DNA of 64,000 bases, taken from Balamuthia mandrillaris (Eukaryota > Discosea > Longamoebia > Balamuthiidae). The stretch spans positions 1 to 64,000 of the forward strand of contig JAVKOQ010000220.1 of assembly GCA_031835245.1 (NCBI GenBank), in the 5' to 3' direction. The position numbers and the translations under genes are program-made. Positions 12,322-23,700 of this stretch are shown here, in pieces (position 1 is the stretch's first letter; every line of letters starts with the position of its first letter). The notes beneath the pieces were generated by a model. The model was not told where the DNA came from and did no database searches. It worked only from the letters and a program-made list of their open reading frames with translations.

Positions 12322-13656
12322 ATGGCCCAACAATTCGTCCCTTTATTGAACAGAATCGCCATTGGCGCTGCTGCCCTCGGTGTGGTAGGCTACAGCATCA
12401 ATGAGTCCATGTATACCGGTACACTTCACTCCACTTTTATGTGTCACTCTTTCTCCTCCTTCCCTCTCTCCTCTCGCTCATGCACAAAAAAAAAAAACCA
12501 ACAGTGGACGGTGGTGAAAGAGCTTTGATTTTCGACAAAACCAGGAACGGTACACGAGAATTCGTGGTGGGTCCTGGCACTCACTTCCTCATCCCTTTCC
12601 TTCAATACCCCATCATATACGACGTGCGGACCACTCCCTTCAACATTCGCACTGAAACGGGAAGCAAAGGTCTGTTATTCTTTTTGTTTTCTGACTTGGA
12701 AAAACTGGCTTTTGTTTTTTTTTCTGACTTTGCTATGATTTTTCCGGTTTCAGATCTTCAGCGTGTGATGATCACTCTGCGAGTGCTTTACAAACCTGAG
12801 GAAAAGCGTTTGCCATACATTTACCAGAGATTGGGCACTGACTACAGCACAAACGTCTTTAACTCTGTCGGTAACGAAGTGTTGAAAGCCGTTGTTGTAC
12901 GTTATTTCTTCTTCCTTTTTGAGAAACGAAGGTTTTCGCTTTTTGCACTTGTTTACTAATTCCCCTCTCTCTTACTCTCCCTCTCACAAAGGCCGAGTAC
13001 AATGCCACAGAGCTTATCTCTAGACGAGAGGATGTACGTTTTGGTCTCACTTTGTTTGATTGCGAAAGTCACAAGTGCTCATGTACTTTTCACACTGCAG
13101 ATCAGTAGAAAGATCCGAAGCCGTTTGGTGAAGCGTGCCGGTACTTTCGGTATTATTCTTGATGATGTCGCCATTGTACGCCCTCTCTTTCCTCTTTGCT
13201 CACTCCTCTCTTTGCTCATTCTCCTTCTCTGACTCTTCAATGCCCTCAAACAATAGACCCACTTGACTTTCAGTCCTGAGTACGTGCGCGCCATTGAACA
13301 CAAACAAGTTGGTACGTTGATTATTCCTCAAGTCTTTGACTCTTTTTCTTCTCTCTCTCTCTCTCTCTCTCATCAAACTTCAACAACGAAAACAATAAAC
13401 AACAGCCCAACAATTGGCCGAGCAAGCCAAGTTCGTGGTGCTGAAGAACGAGCAAGAGAAGCTGGCCAAGATCATCATCGCCGAGGGTGAGGCCGAGTCT
13501 GCAGCCCTCATCGCCAAGGCCATGGCCAGCGGCCCTGGCTACATTGCCCTTCGTCGTATCGAAGCCGCCAAGGACATCGCCGCTGAACTGGCTCGCTCCA
13601 GGAACGTCGTCTACTTGCCCAGCGGAACGAATGTCCTCATGAACCTTCCTCACTAA
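12322..13656 (+). CDS. PHB1: Prohibitin 1
   Basis: Seven exons (12322-12418, 12505-12669, 12754-12896, 12992-13033, 13101-13175, 13257-13311, 13406-13656) join in frame to 275 residues, against about 272 in other eukaryotes. PHB1 alternates with PHB2 in a ring in the inner mitochondrial membrane that scaffolds proteases and respiratory assembly. Visible marks are an N-terminal hydrophobic segment (IAIGAAALGVVGYSI), the band-7 strand VDGGERALIFD, FLIPFLQYPIIYDVR, GTFGIILDDVAI and the C-terminal coiled coil ending SRNVVYLPSGTNVLMNLP. The sequence follows PHB1 rather than PHB2, which carries a longer N-terminus. The intron before the last exon contains a short CT repeat. Confidence 0.95.
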
Positions 13657-14057
13657 GTCTTCTTTTCCGATATTTTTTTTCTGTTCAACTTTTCTCTTGG
13701 GCTTATGTTTCGTTTTCTTTATTTTTTTTTTCTGCGCTCTCCGCTCTCTGCTCTCTCCTCGCTTTCCTCTCTCTGCTCTCTGCTCCCCAGCTTTGGGGCA
13801 CAGCTATTAGGATGATATGATCCTAATAGCATGCGCTAATATGGAATATCCCGAAATGTGAATTCCTCGAATAGCATTCCAATCATTCCCGGCTCATTAT
13901 ACATTGTCGACAGCTAAACGAACCAATAGGAGGGGACCCCTCATAAGAACAAAAAGAAAAGAGAGAGAGAAGAGAAAGACAAGCAATAAAAAGAAGACCT
14001 CTCTCTCTCGTTCTATTTTATTAGGATTATTTTTAAGAATATTTATATGTGGACGGA
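13657..14057. other. Intergenic region with long palindrome, 5' of SAM-RhoGEF
   Basis: A 401-bp spacer between co-directional genes. CT-rich sequence follows the prohibitin stop, then the palindrome at 13803-13830, a GTCGAC at 13906-13911 and a purine tract. A small upstream ORF (ATG at 14047, 11 codons) overlaps the SAM-RhoGEF start out of frame and could lower its translation. Confidence 0.5.
13803..13830. repeat. 28-bp near-perfect palindrome
   Basis: The arms GCTATTAGGAT and ATCCTAATAGC are exact reverse complements around GATATG. Only two symmetric positions of the full 28 bp mismatch. It lies about 230 bp upstream of the SAM-RhoGEF ATG and could be a dimeric protein-binding site or a hairpin near the prohibitin 3' end. 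Confidence 0.7.
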
Positions 14058-16470
14058 ATGGAACTTGAACCGTGGTTGAAGGAACTGGGTCTCCAAGACC
14101 TTTTGCCTTCCCTCCAAGAAAATGGTACCATGTTTTTATTTTTTGCTCTTTCTTTCCTACATTTTTTTTTGTGTCAAATCTTAATCTTTTATCCTCTTCT
14201 TTCCTCTCTCGTGCTTGTTTTGGCTCTTTAAGGGATCCATAAGGTCAGTGACCTCGATGGGAAAGACAAAGAGCAACTCCGTCGTTGTGGAATCGCGTTG
14301 GGTGACTGCCTTTTCTTGATCGACTCTTTTGCTGGCTGGAAGAAACAAAATGACATTGAAGCAAAAGAAGAGGTAGTCACACCGACAGAAGAAGAAGTAG
14401 AGAAAGAGGAACAAGAACAAAAAGAACAACTGGAGCGTGAACACGAGACAGCAGAGAAAGAAGAAGTTCAACTACCAGCGCAAGAAGAACCGAAAGAAGA
14501 CGATGATAGCGAAACATCGAAAGACGGGAGTCTCACTCCAGCGAGCGAAGAATGTTTAAGTCCGCTAATGGGAGGCGAAATGAGAGGCGGCAAGAGAACG
14601 AGGAACCAAAGAAGGAGAGAGCGAAGAAGAAGGCTTCGACAGGAGGCTCTGATGAAGGCTGCCGCCAACAGCAATCCTGGGAGTGGCGTTGTTGTGTTTG
14701 CAGTAGATTCTCCGGTCTCTGCTTCTGACTCCGAAAGCGATGCTGAGCTAATGTCAGACTCATCAAGAGCGGAAGAACAAAGAGAAAAAGAGGAGGAGGA
14801 GCAGGAAGAGAAGAATAGAGAAGAAGGTGAAGAAAAGGATATCAGAGCCGAAAATGAGTCAGAGCAAGGAAAAGAGGCAAAAGAAAAGGAGAATGAAGGA
14901 ACGAAAGCATCACAACAACAAGAAGTGAAAGAACAGACAGAAGAACATAGCAATGAGTCCAAACAAAATGAAGAGAAGCTAGATTCTATTCCATCAGACA
15001 CACCCGAACAACTAGAGAAAGAGACAACAGAGAACGACATACTCACAGAGAATATTGATAACAGCGAGAGAGCAGTTCAAGGAAACGAAAAAGAAGAACA
15101 ACAGGAAGAGATGACGGCGTTGAAGGAGGAAGAGGAAGAAACGGAAAAAGAATCAAAAACAGGAGAACAAGAGGCAAACAATGCGGCTTTAGTTCCAAAG
15201 GAAGGTGGAGAACACCAAGACAAGACGGACCAACTTGTTGACCTCCCAAGATCAAGAGCTCACACTGCGGATCTTACTACCGCTTTACGTCTTCGTCGTC
15301 TTCCCTCGTTGCTCTCAGAAGAAGAAATCATGGCAAGCGACTCCGTTCTCGCTCTTCTCAGTCCTCGTGGAGAGAAAGCCAACAAAACCAATAACCTCAA
15401 GAGCAATGGAGACGTTCTTCCTTCAACTTCATCATCAACGCCGAACTTAAACAAAGCTGGTGTGGGCTTCATGTTTGACTTTGGGCCTTCGCTCGAGAAC
15501 AAAGAGACAAATACGATAAAAAAAGACAACATCAACAACGCAGCACCAATAACACCAATGATAAACAAGTCGTTGATGAGTAAAAGCGGAGACTTGACTC
15601 TCTCGCGAAAAAGTCGCAGGAAGACAGTTGGCGATGGATGGCTTAAAGAGGAATTGCAGAAGGAGATGACGTTGCTACAGAGAGTGGAGTCTACTGCCAA
15701 CATAATGGCCCTGCTTTATAGAAGATGGCAGCCAGACAGCGTGACAGCGAAGGATCTTAAGAAGGTTATTCTTGCTCAAGCTGTTGTGCGAAGATTTCTC
15801 GTGAAAAAAGGTATCCTCCTTCTTTAACTTCCTCTTTTATTTTGGGTCTTTGAGATGACTCCTTTTCATGATATGATTCAGCGTTGAAGAGGATGCGAAT
15901 AGCGTCTGAGCTTTTAGTCACCGAACAGAATTATGTTGGACATCTCTCAACAATCATTCGAGTTTGTTCCTCTCTCTCTCTCTCTTCTCTCTCTTCTCTT
16001 CTCTCTCTTCTCTTCTCTTCTCTCCTCTCTCTTCTCTCTTCTCTCTTCTCTCTTCTCTTCTCTTGCGCTAACTCTCCTTCTGATACTCCAACTTTACTTG
16101 TTTGAAACAGATTTTCTTGGAACCCCTTGAACAGCAAGCAGTTCCAAAGAAATGGGTGACAATGCCGGAGATTCGTACCATGTTTTCGGTGGTTAGACAG
16201 TTGCACAAACATCATACACGATTCTTGGAGGTTCTTGAGCAACGTATGAAAAATTGGGACGTCTTCAAAAAACATGGTGTAGCTGATCTCTTTCTGCAGG
16301 TCTATTCCCCTCTCCTCCTCCTTCCGTGAGTTGTCTTATCTTATTAATAACTTTTGATATACAGTTCGACTTTGTATTTCTGTATTCTCATTATGTGGAT
16401 AACTACGGCAACGCTCTGGACACTCTCGACCGTTGCAAAAAAAACCCTTCCTTCTCGACCTTCCTTAAGG

Positions 16471-16503
<33 letters not shown>

Positions 16504-17699
16504 TTCTCTTCTCTCCTTCTCTCTCTGCTCTTATCCCCTTCCCTATCGTCTCAAATACTAACTTTTTCTGAATCAAGAAATGTGAAGCCAAGCCAGAGTG
16601 TAACTACCAAGATCTTCCCTCCTTCCTGATAATGCCTGTCCAACGAGTACCTCGCTACGAAATGCTATTGCGAGACTTGATCAAGAAGAGCACCAGCGGC
16701 ACCGAAAGTTATCGTATGTTAGATAGTGCCTACACCAGAATCCGTCAAGTCACCCGGGAGATCAACGAACGCAAACGAGTGTCAGAGCAATTGGCCGTTG
16801 TGCAGCGCTTCTTCGACCAACGTTTAGTCTTTGCCAACAACAGCAAACACGTGGAGGAGCTTCCTTGGTCTAGAAAGAGAAGGTTGGTCTACGAAGGACC
16901 GGTTGGCAAAGGTCATCCTTCCAAGAAACATCTACTCTCTTCTGCTACCATAGGAGGAACAGAAAAAGATAAAGAGAAGGTGAAAGAAACCAGCCCATCT
17001 TCGTCATCACTGTCGGATCATCTCGTTCTGTTCAATGATGCTTTGTTGCTTTGTATTCCTTCGAGCAGCAGTCACAATCACTGGAACAAACTCGACTTTC
17101 TGAAAGGCACTAGAGCGAAGAGCAACAAAAAGGAAGAAACCAAGTTGCACGTGAAGGAAGTTATACCCGTGACGGATTTGAACATGATTACTCTTGCTGA
17201 TGCTCGTATGTTTCCTCCTTTTCTTTCTGTCCTTCTATCTTTTGTGCTTTATTTCTAATGTTTGTCCTTTTCTTTCTTTACAAAAACAGGAGATAGCAAA
17301 TGTAGAGTCTTTCGCTTCCAAACCAACAAGAAGAAAAAGTATGAGTTCTTTACCAAATCAGCATCCGAGGCCAAACGTTGGGTCAGCGAGCTCTCCACTC
17401 TTCTCTCTGAAGCACTTACTGAACAAGATGGCGTCCAACAAAAGCAACAACTACCGCAACCACAACAAAAACCGCAACTTCAACAACGACCCGTTCGAAG
17501 ACAATCAGATAAACAACGACGAAAAAGCAGCAACAAAAACAAGAAAGAAAAAAGCAAAGCGGAAAATGAAGAGAAGGAAGAGGAGGAACAAGACGAGATC
17601 ATCACCATCGAACCTGATGTAGATAGCAGCAATAGCAACGAGGAGGACTCTTCGATCAACGACGGCGATGAAGAAGACAACATGTTTTCATTCGGCTAA
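14058..17699 (+). CDS. SAM-domain Rho guanine nucleotide exchange factor (DH-PH)
   Basis: Exons 14058-14124, 14233-15810, 15882-15961, 16111-16299, 16365-16469, 16578-17205 and 17290-17699 join in frame to 1018 residues. An N-terminal SAM domain (about 1-62: EPWLKELGLQDLLPSLQENG ... LRRCGIALGDC) is followed by about 430 residues of Glu/Lys-rich disorder, then an IQ-like helix (ILAQAVVRRFLVKK). A DH domain runs from about 549 to 745 (TEQNYVGHL; FLIMPVQRVPRYEMLLRDLI is the CR3 signature) and is followed by a PH domain with long inserts (FRFQTNKKKKYEFFTKSA, then the helix with W). It should load GTP on a Rho/Rac-type GTPase at membranes and so control actin. Rac-GEFs with extra scaffolding domains are common in amoebae. 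The start is the first ATG in frame after the short upstream ORF. Confidence 0.92.
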
Positions 17700-17759
17700 A
17701 CTTTCTCTCCTCTTCAACATCAAACTACAAAGAAAGTTCGAGCAATCGACTCTTCCAGT

Positions 17760-19179
17760 TTATTTATTGTCACCGCCTTTATCATGATTCTTCTTGACCA
17801 GGTTACGGCGTTGAGGACCCAACCAGCTGTTCACTCTCGGTTGTTGAGAATGACTGAACAGCAACGTCGTCGTTCTTCCTTTTGGGAACGAGGAAGACAG
17901 CACACCCGAAGAGGGTGGAGATGGAGAGCGACTGCTCCGCCAGCTACGACTCGGTGAAGGCGTGCGTGCGCTCCCCAACTTTATTTTTCCTTCTTGTCCT
18001 TCATTTCTTGGTGTTGTTGGTTTTGTGAAGAGCGTTCCACGTTTTAGTCGGTTTTGTTGTGGTTCTTCTGTTTGCTTTGCTTCTTCTTTGTTCTCGGTGT
18101 TTGTTTTTGGTGTGTTTTTGTGTTTGGGTCTGTTCTTCTTTTTCTTGTTCGTTTGAGTGATGTTTGTTTCGTTTGTTGTTTGAGAATTCTCTTCTATCCG
18201 TTCCTCGTTCTGTTGAAGCGGTGGTGCAATGTCTCCATTTGAGTTTGTTAGCGGCTGCTCCGCTCGTTCTTCTTTTTCTTGTCTTTTATCACCTGCTCGT
18301 TTTTCTTCAACTCTCTCTTGTTCTTTTTCTCGATAGCCTTCGTCTCGTTCTGGCTTGTCTTGTTCTCGTCCTTCTCGTTCTGCGCTTACCTTTTCCTTTT
18401 CCTTTTCCTTTTCCTTTTCCTTTTCCTTTTCCTTTTCCTTTTCTTGTTCTTTTTCGTTTTCTTCGCGTTCTTCGTTGTTTGCATCGTCATCTTTCGTGTT
18501 CTCGGTCTCTCTTGTTGTTTTTCCTACCTCTTCTTTAGTTTTGTCTCCCGTGCCATTCACTTTTTCTTCTATTCGAACCTTGGCGTGTTTTCGCCCTTTC
18601 AGTTCGTCTTCCTCGTTTTCTTTTGCTTTCTTCTTGTGCTTCTTCTCTGTCTGACTTTGTTCTTCTGCTGTTGTCGTCGCCTCATCCTTCATCACCATTT
18701 TATCAGCATTGATATCCAACGTTTTGAGTTGCTGCAAAGCGATCGATGACATGGTGCGATAGCTCTTTCGTTTCTCCTGCAAAATGGACTTGCGTTGTTG
18801 TCGTCTTTGTTCCTCCTCATTTTCTCCTCTGCCTTGTTCCTTCTTCTGTTTTGCGGTTTGAACGTTCGGGCGACCTCCTCTTTGTCGACGTTCCTCGCAG
18901 CAGCTGTGGATATACGCACAGTCCCCGAAACATATGCCGATCCTTCTAAGCTCTTGTGTGGTCATTTGAGAGACCTGCCCCACTGTTTTGATCTCTGGTA
19001 CACAACAAGGGTTACAAATATATGCCAACAAGCCAACGCAAAGAAGAAGCAGAAACTTGAAAGCGCAAAAAGATGGGGGTACCATGTTTATTGAAAATGG
19101 GTTGCAGGTCTTGCAAGAGGTACTCTTCAAGGAACTTCTCCAGCGGTTCTTCGCCGCGCTCGCTGGCGTTCTCCAGCAT
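17760..19179 (-). CDS. SAM-domain protein with long charged tail
   Basis: Exons 19179-19083 and 18994-17760 join in frame to 443 residues. The SAM domain is split by the intron: exon 1 gives PLEKFLEEYLLQDLQPIFNKH and exon 2 gives EIKTVGQVSQMTTQELRRIG then CFGDCAYIHSCCEE. The rest is Lys/Glu-rich and disordered, with a perfect Glu-Lys repeat (about 18389-18441), and ends in a Ser/Arg/Pro patch (TPSPSRSWRSSRSPSPP). If the 88-nt intron is read through, the frame gives a misleading signal-peptide-like start at 19130. SAM domains usually mediate homo- or hetero-oligomerisation. The gene is convergent with the SAM-RhoGEF, 60 bp apart, and shares its SAM intron position. Confidence 0.8.
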
Positions 19180-19609
19180 GTCGTTCTTCTCTCTGGCTTT
19201 CTTTTTTGTGCTATAGAGATCCCAACAACACTATGATCGTAACGCTGGATTAAATAGTAAATGATTCAAAAAATAAAGCCAAGCAATGAATTATCGTCGA
19301 CGGGAAAGATCTTCCCGATGAGAACAATTTTAATCAACTGCTCCTCGTTATGAGATCATCTCCTCCCTTTTTCAGCGGATTGGTGGAGTTGTTTTTTGTA
19401 GACAATTATCACGAACTGGATGATTAATATCAATTTCTCTTCTTGTAATTGTGGTCGCACAAACACAGGACCAGTTCGCCATCTGGCCTGTCTTTCGGTG
19501 GTTGTTTGCGAAAGGAGGGAGAAGCGCCAAGAGCACGAAGAAGAAGAAAAAAAAAACTCAAACTGATGCAGTGAAGAAGAGCATTTATATTTATTTTTAT
19601 GCGCCGCCT
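19180..19609. other. Intergenic region upstream of the second SAM gene
   Basis: A 430-bp spacer between minus-strand genes, with a GTCGAC at 19296-19301 about 117 bp from the SAM ATG. The adjoining GGGAAAGATCTTCCC is almost palindromic. No gene is seen. Confidence 0.4.
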
Positions 19610-19921
19610 TTATAAGTGACCGGTGATTTCATCGATCAAGTTAGCGATTTTACCCACTTTGTGGAAGCCCTTGGCGACCTTGAGCAGCTTGGAGAGGTTG
19701 TACTTGCCGGCAGAGATAAGCGGGGCGAAGATCTCGTCGTCCCCGAACTTGAACCACACGTTGGTGGCGTACTTGTTGCCGAAAAAGTCGGTCGCGTCCC
19801 AGGTCCAGGTCTCTCCAGGGGTCAGGGGTTCGGTGGAGAGCCAGCCGATGAAGTTCTTGGTGCCGATGTTGACGCTCTTTCTTGTGTCATTGTAGACGAT
19901 GATATGAGTAGACTTGGACAT
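19610..19921 (-). CDS. Small conserved protein, paralogue A (103 aa)
   Basis: A single exon encodes 103 residues beginning MSKSTHIIVYNDTRKSVNIG. It is strongly similar to the next gene (20212-20520): both share THIIVYNDTRK, IGTKNFIGWLSTE, an FGN motif and EIFAPL.SAGKY followed by a C-terminal amphipathic helix. The alternating hydrophobic pattern in the first 75 residues suggests a small beta-sandwich. There is no signal peptide and no cysteine. I do not recognise the family. A TATA-like box lies about 95 bp upstream. Confidence 0.8.
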   Translation of the reverse strand: MSKSTHIIVYNDTRKSVNIGTKNFIGWLSTEPLTPGETWTWDATDFFGNKYATNVWFKFGDDEIFAPLISAGKYNLSKLLKVAKGFHKVGKIANLIDEITGHL

Positions 19922-20011
19922 TGTTGCTCGAATTGTACGGCGTTGCTGTCTGTTTGTGCTGTTCCGGAGTGTGTTGGGATATGAAAAAGGGAGGAGAACG
20001 AAGTTACAGCT

Positions 20012-20019
20012 TATTTATA
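20012..20019 (-). promoter_or_regulatory. TATA box of small paralogue A
   Basis: The minus strand reads TATAAATA about 95 bp before the ATG at 19921, a spacing close to that of the paralogue. Confidence 0.55.
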
Positions 20020-20211
20020 AGAGGTCAGTTACCGGGCTACACAAAAAAAATAAATAAATAGTAGGTCCAAGGCTTTTTCGTTGTTCCTTTAGCGGAACTC
20101 GTTGTGAGTCTATATTTATTTTGTTTATTTTTAAAACTTAGTTAAAGGAATTGTTGTACGCACTTGCTCTTATTTATATTCAACAAAACAAAGAGTTGCC
20201 GGGTGTTTTGC

Positions 20212-20520
20212 TTAGCGAAGGATGTCGTTGATGACGCCTGCCAGCTCACTGATCTTGCAAAACGCCTGTGCTTCCCTGAGGAGCGTCGAAAGCTTATACT
20301 TGCCGGCAGAGGTGAGAGGGGCAAAGATCTCCTTATCGCCAAACACAAAATGAACGTTCTTTATGTAATGGTTGCCAAAGATGTCCGTTGTGTCGTAGGT
20401 CCACGTCTTTCCGGGCGACACGTCCTCGGTGGAGAGCCAGCCGATGAAGTTCTTGGTGCCGATGGTGACGGTCTTTCTCGTGTCATTGTATACAATGATG
20501 TGCGTTTTTTTGGAGGCCAT
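20212..20520 (-). CDS. Small conserved protein, paralogue B (102 aa)
   Basis: A single exon encodes 102 residues starting MASKKTHIIVYNDTRKTVTI. An open frame extends further upstream, but the start is set here because it matches the N-terminus of paralogue A (19610-19921) and because a TATA-like box lies about 96 bp before it. It shares FIGWLSTEDVSPGKTW, FGNHYI and EIFAPLTSAGKYKLSTLLRE with A, which differs mostly at surface-type positions. Head-to-tail arrangement shows a tandem duplication. Function is unknown. Confidence 0.8.
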   Translation of the reverse strand: MASKKTHIIVYNDTRKTVTIGTKNFIGWLSTEDVSPGKTWTYDTTDIFGNHYIKNVHFVFGDKEIFAPLTSAGKYKLSTLLREAQAFCKISELAGVINDILR

Positions 20521-20615
20521 GTTTGTTTGTTTGTTTGTTTGTTTTTTTGTGTTTTTGGGTAAATAAGCACTTTTAAAAAAATGAAGCAAAAATGAAGCAC
20601 GCTTTTTTTCCATTA

Positions 20616-20623
20616 TTAATATA
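20616..20623 (-). promoter_or_regulatory. TATA-like box of small paralogue B
   Basis: The minus strand reads TATATTAA about 96 bp upstream of the ATG at 20520, mirroring the spacing at paralogue A. Confidence 0.45.
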
Positions 20624-20758
20624 GTGCAGAAAGATTTGTTGTGGGGTAACCTGGCAATATAGCAACCCTTGGCCATTATTAAGCTTCATTTAGTGTTTTA
20701 AAATAATGTCATTTTATTTCGGGTCGACCTGATTTTTTTCCCTTGAGCACTTGCAAAG

Positions 20759-23700
20759 ATGTTGACGCGGCGTGGTGGGGTGATGGCCATGGCCGTGCAG
20801 AGGAAACCTTTCCTCCTGCCTGCCTGCCTTCGATTTCCCGTGTGTTCGCTTCCTGTTCCCCCAGTTTGCCATTACCACTCCTCTTGCGGCTGTCCTGGTT
20901 CGTTCTTTGCTAGCATTGCAAATGTCTTTCTTGTTCTCGTTGTTCTTCTTTCTTGCTTTGTCTTTTCCGTTTCGTTCTTTCTTCTTCCGCTTCACTTCTG
21001 CGCCACTCATACCACTACCCCTAATTTGCATCCACCTGAACAGTGGATGGCACAGCAGAGAACAAGCGTTGGAACTCAGGAGAGCAGCACAGCAGGCCCA
21101 GGGCAGAAGACAGGACGAGGAAGCAAAAACAGCAACAGCTGCAACTGCTGGCACAAGGGGTAGGGGGCCGCCTTCAAGCTGGAATGCTGAGCAACGTTTT
21201 GGAGGAGATGGAAAGGGCAGGGGTGAGAGCGGAGGAGAAGGTCGTGCAGGCCCTGTTGAAACGGTGCAAGCAGGAGAGGAACCTCAAGGCCGCCCAGATG
21301 GTTCACGCCCACCTCCACCTCTCTGCTTCTGACCGGCAGGTGCTTTCCCGCTTGGTGGCTTCGCTGATCAGTGTGTATGGGGCATGTGGCCGGCTGGACC
21401 TGGCCCGTTCCGTCTTCCGTCAACAGCAACAACACCAGCGAGGCAAGGAGAAAAAAGGCGGAGCGGCGATGTGGAATGCCATGATGCAAGCGTGCACACA
21501 GTGTGGGGGTGAGAAGGACGCATTGCAGCTGTTCCAAGAGATGGAGGAGGCCGGGGTACCAGCAGACGCCTTCACCTTCTCCATTGTGCTCAAGGCCTGT
21601 GCCATGGCGGAGGACTTGGAGATGGGCAAGCGCGTACATGCTGAGATACTGCGCAAGGGCTTTCACCCAAACACCGTTCTTTCAAACGCCCTCATCAACA
21701 TGTATGGGACTTGCGGGGAGATGGAGGAGGCACGCGCAGTATTCCGAGGCATGAAGGAACGGGACGTGGTGACCTGGACCGCCATGATTGCAGGGGAAAC
21801 CCAGAGCGGCCGTGGGGAGGAGGCCTTGCAGCTGTTCCAAGAAATGGAGGAAGTAGGCCTACCAGCAAACTCCTTCACCTTCGCAGCAGTGCTCAAGGCT
21901 TGTGCGATGACAGGGGACATGGAGATGGGCAAGCGTGTGCATGCGGAGATGCTCCATCGCGGCCCCTTGAGCATCGTCGAGGCAAACGCTCTGATCAGCA
22001 TGTATGGCAAGTGTGGGAAGATGGAGGAGGCACGCGCGGTGTTCCAAGGCATGAAGGAGCGGAACGTGGTGACCTGGACCACTATGATCGTGGAGGAAGC
22101 CCAAAGTGGCCATGGACAGGAAGCCTTACAGCTGTTCCAAGAGATGGAGGAGGCTGGCGTGGCAGCAAACGCCTTCACCTTCTCCATTGTGCTCAAGGCT
22201 TGTGCCAGCACAGCAGACTTGACGACAGGCAAGCAGGTGCATGCTGAGCTGCTGCGCAAGGGCTTGCAACATAACACCGCTCTTTCAAACGCCCTCATCA
22301 ACATGTATGGGACTTGCGGGGAGATGGAGGAGGCACGCGCAGTATTCCGAGGCATGAAGGAACGGGACGTGGTGACCTGGACCACTATGATTGCGGAGGA
22401 AACCCAAAGCGGCCACAAGAAGGAGGCCTTGCAGCTGTTCCAAGAGATGCAAGAGGCTCGGGTGCCAGCAAACGCTGCTACCTTTGCGGCAGTGCTCAAA
22501 GCCTGTGCGATGACGAAGAATGTGGCAACGGGCAAGCGTGTGCATGCGGAGATGCTCCATCGCGGCCCCTTGAGCATCGTCGAGGCAAACGCTCTGATCA
22601 GCATGTATGGCAAGTGTGGGAAGATGGAGGAGGCACGCGCGGTGTTCCAAGGCATGAAGGAACGGGACGTGGTGACATGGAATTCCATGATTGCAGGAGA
22701 AACCCAGGGTGGGGATGGAAAGAAGGCCTTACAGCTGTTCCAAGAAATGGAGGAAGCAGGCCTGCCAGCAAACTCCTTCACCTTCGCAGCAGTGCTCAAG
22801 GCTTGTGCGATGACAGGGGACATGGAGATGGGCAAGCGTGTGCATGCGGAGATGCTCCATCGCGGCCCCTTGAGCATCGTCGAGGCAAACGCTCTGATCA
22901 GCATGTATGGCAAGTGTGGGAAGATGGAGGAGGCACGCGCGGTGTTCCAAGGCATGAAGGAACGGGACATGGTGACCTGGAATTCCATGATTGCAGAAGA
23001 AACCCAGGGTGGGGATGGAAAGAAGGCCTTACAGCTGTTCCAAGAGATGCAGCAGGCCGGGGTGCCAGCAGACACCTTCACCTTCTCCATTGTGCTCAAG
23101 GCTTGTGCCAGCACAGCAGACTTGACGACAGGCAAGCAGGTGCATGCTGAGCTGCTGCGCAAGGGCTTGCTTCCCAATATTAATTCCTCAAACGCACTGA
23201 TCAGCATGTACGGCAAGTGTGGGGAGTTAGAGGAGGCACGTGCAGTGTTCAGGCAAATGAAGGAACGGGACGTGATCACGTGGACCACCATGATTTCCAT
23301 GCTTGGGCTGCATGGGCAAGGCAAAGAAGCACTGGTCACACTGCAGGAGATGCAAGAACAAGGTGTGGAACCAGACGCCATTACCTTCATCAATCTGCTG
23401 AATGCCTGTAGCCATGCAGGGCTGGTGGAGGAAGGCTTGGCGTGCTTTGCTGCCATGAGCGAGACCCACAACATCCAACCCACCACGGAGCATTTCAATT
23501 GCATCGTGGACCTGTTGGGGCGGGCGGGAAGGCTGGCGGAAGCAGAAACCTTGATTCGCACCATGGCCTCCCCAGATGCTGTGACCTGGAAGGCCTTGCT
23601 GGGAGCCTGCCGAGGAGCCAAAGACGTGGACCGTGCCAAAAGAGCAGCAGAGCGAGCCATTGCATTGGATCAAAAGGACGCTGCACCTTTTGTGGTCCTG

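Noticed and set aside
18994-19130. Apparent signal peptide and Cys-rich start (FLLLLCVGLLAY) for the minus-strand charged protein
   Set aside because: It is produced by reading through an 88-nt GT-AG intron. Splicing to the exon at 19179 restores a SAM domain in the correct phase.
21400-23300. Regular 300-bp periodicity that might suggest a satellite or repeat array
   Set aside because: The unit is 100 codons of PLS-type PPR motifs within one open frame.
21663-23660. 665-codon minus-strand frame inside the PPR gene
   Set aside because: It is an antisense reading of the PPR repeats; its periodicity simply mirrors the 300-bp units.
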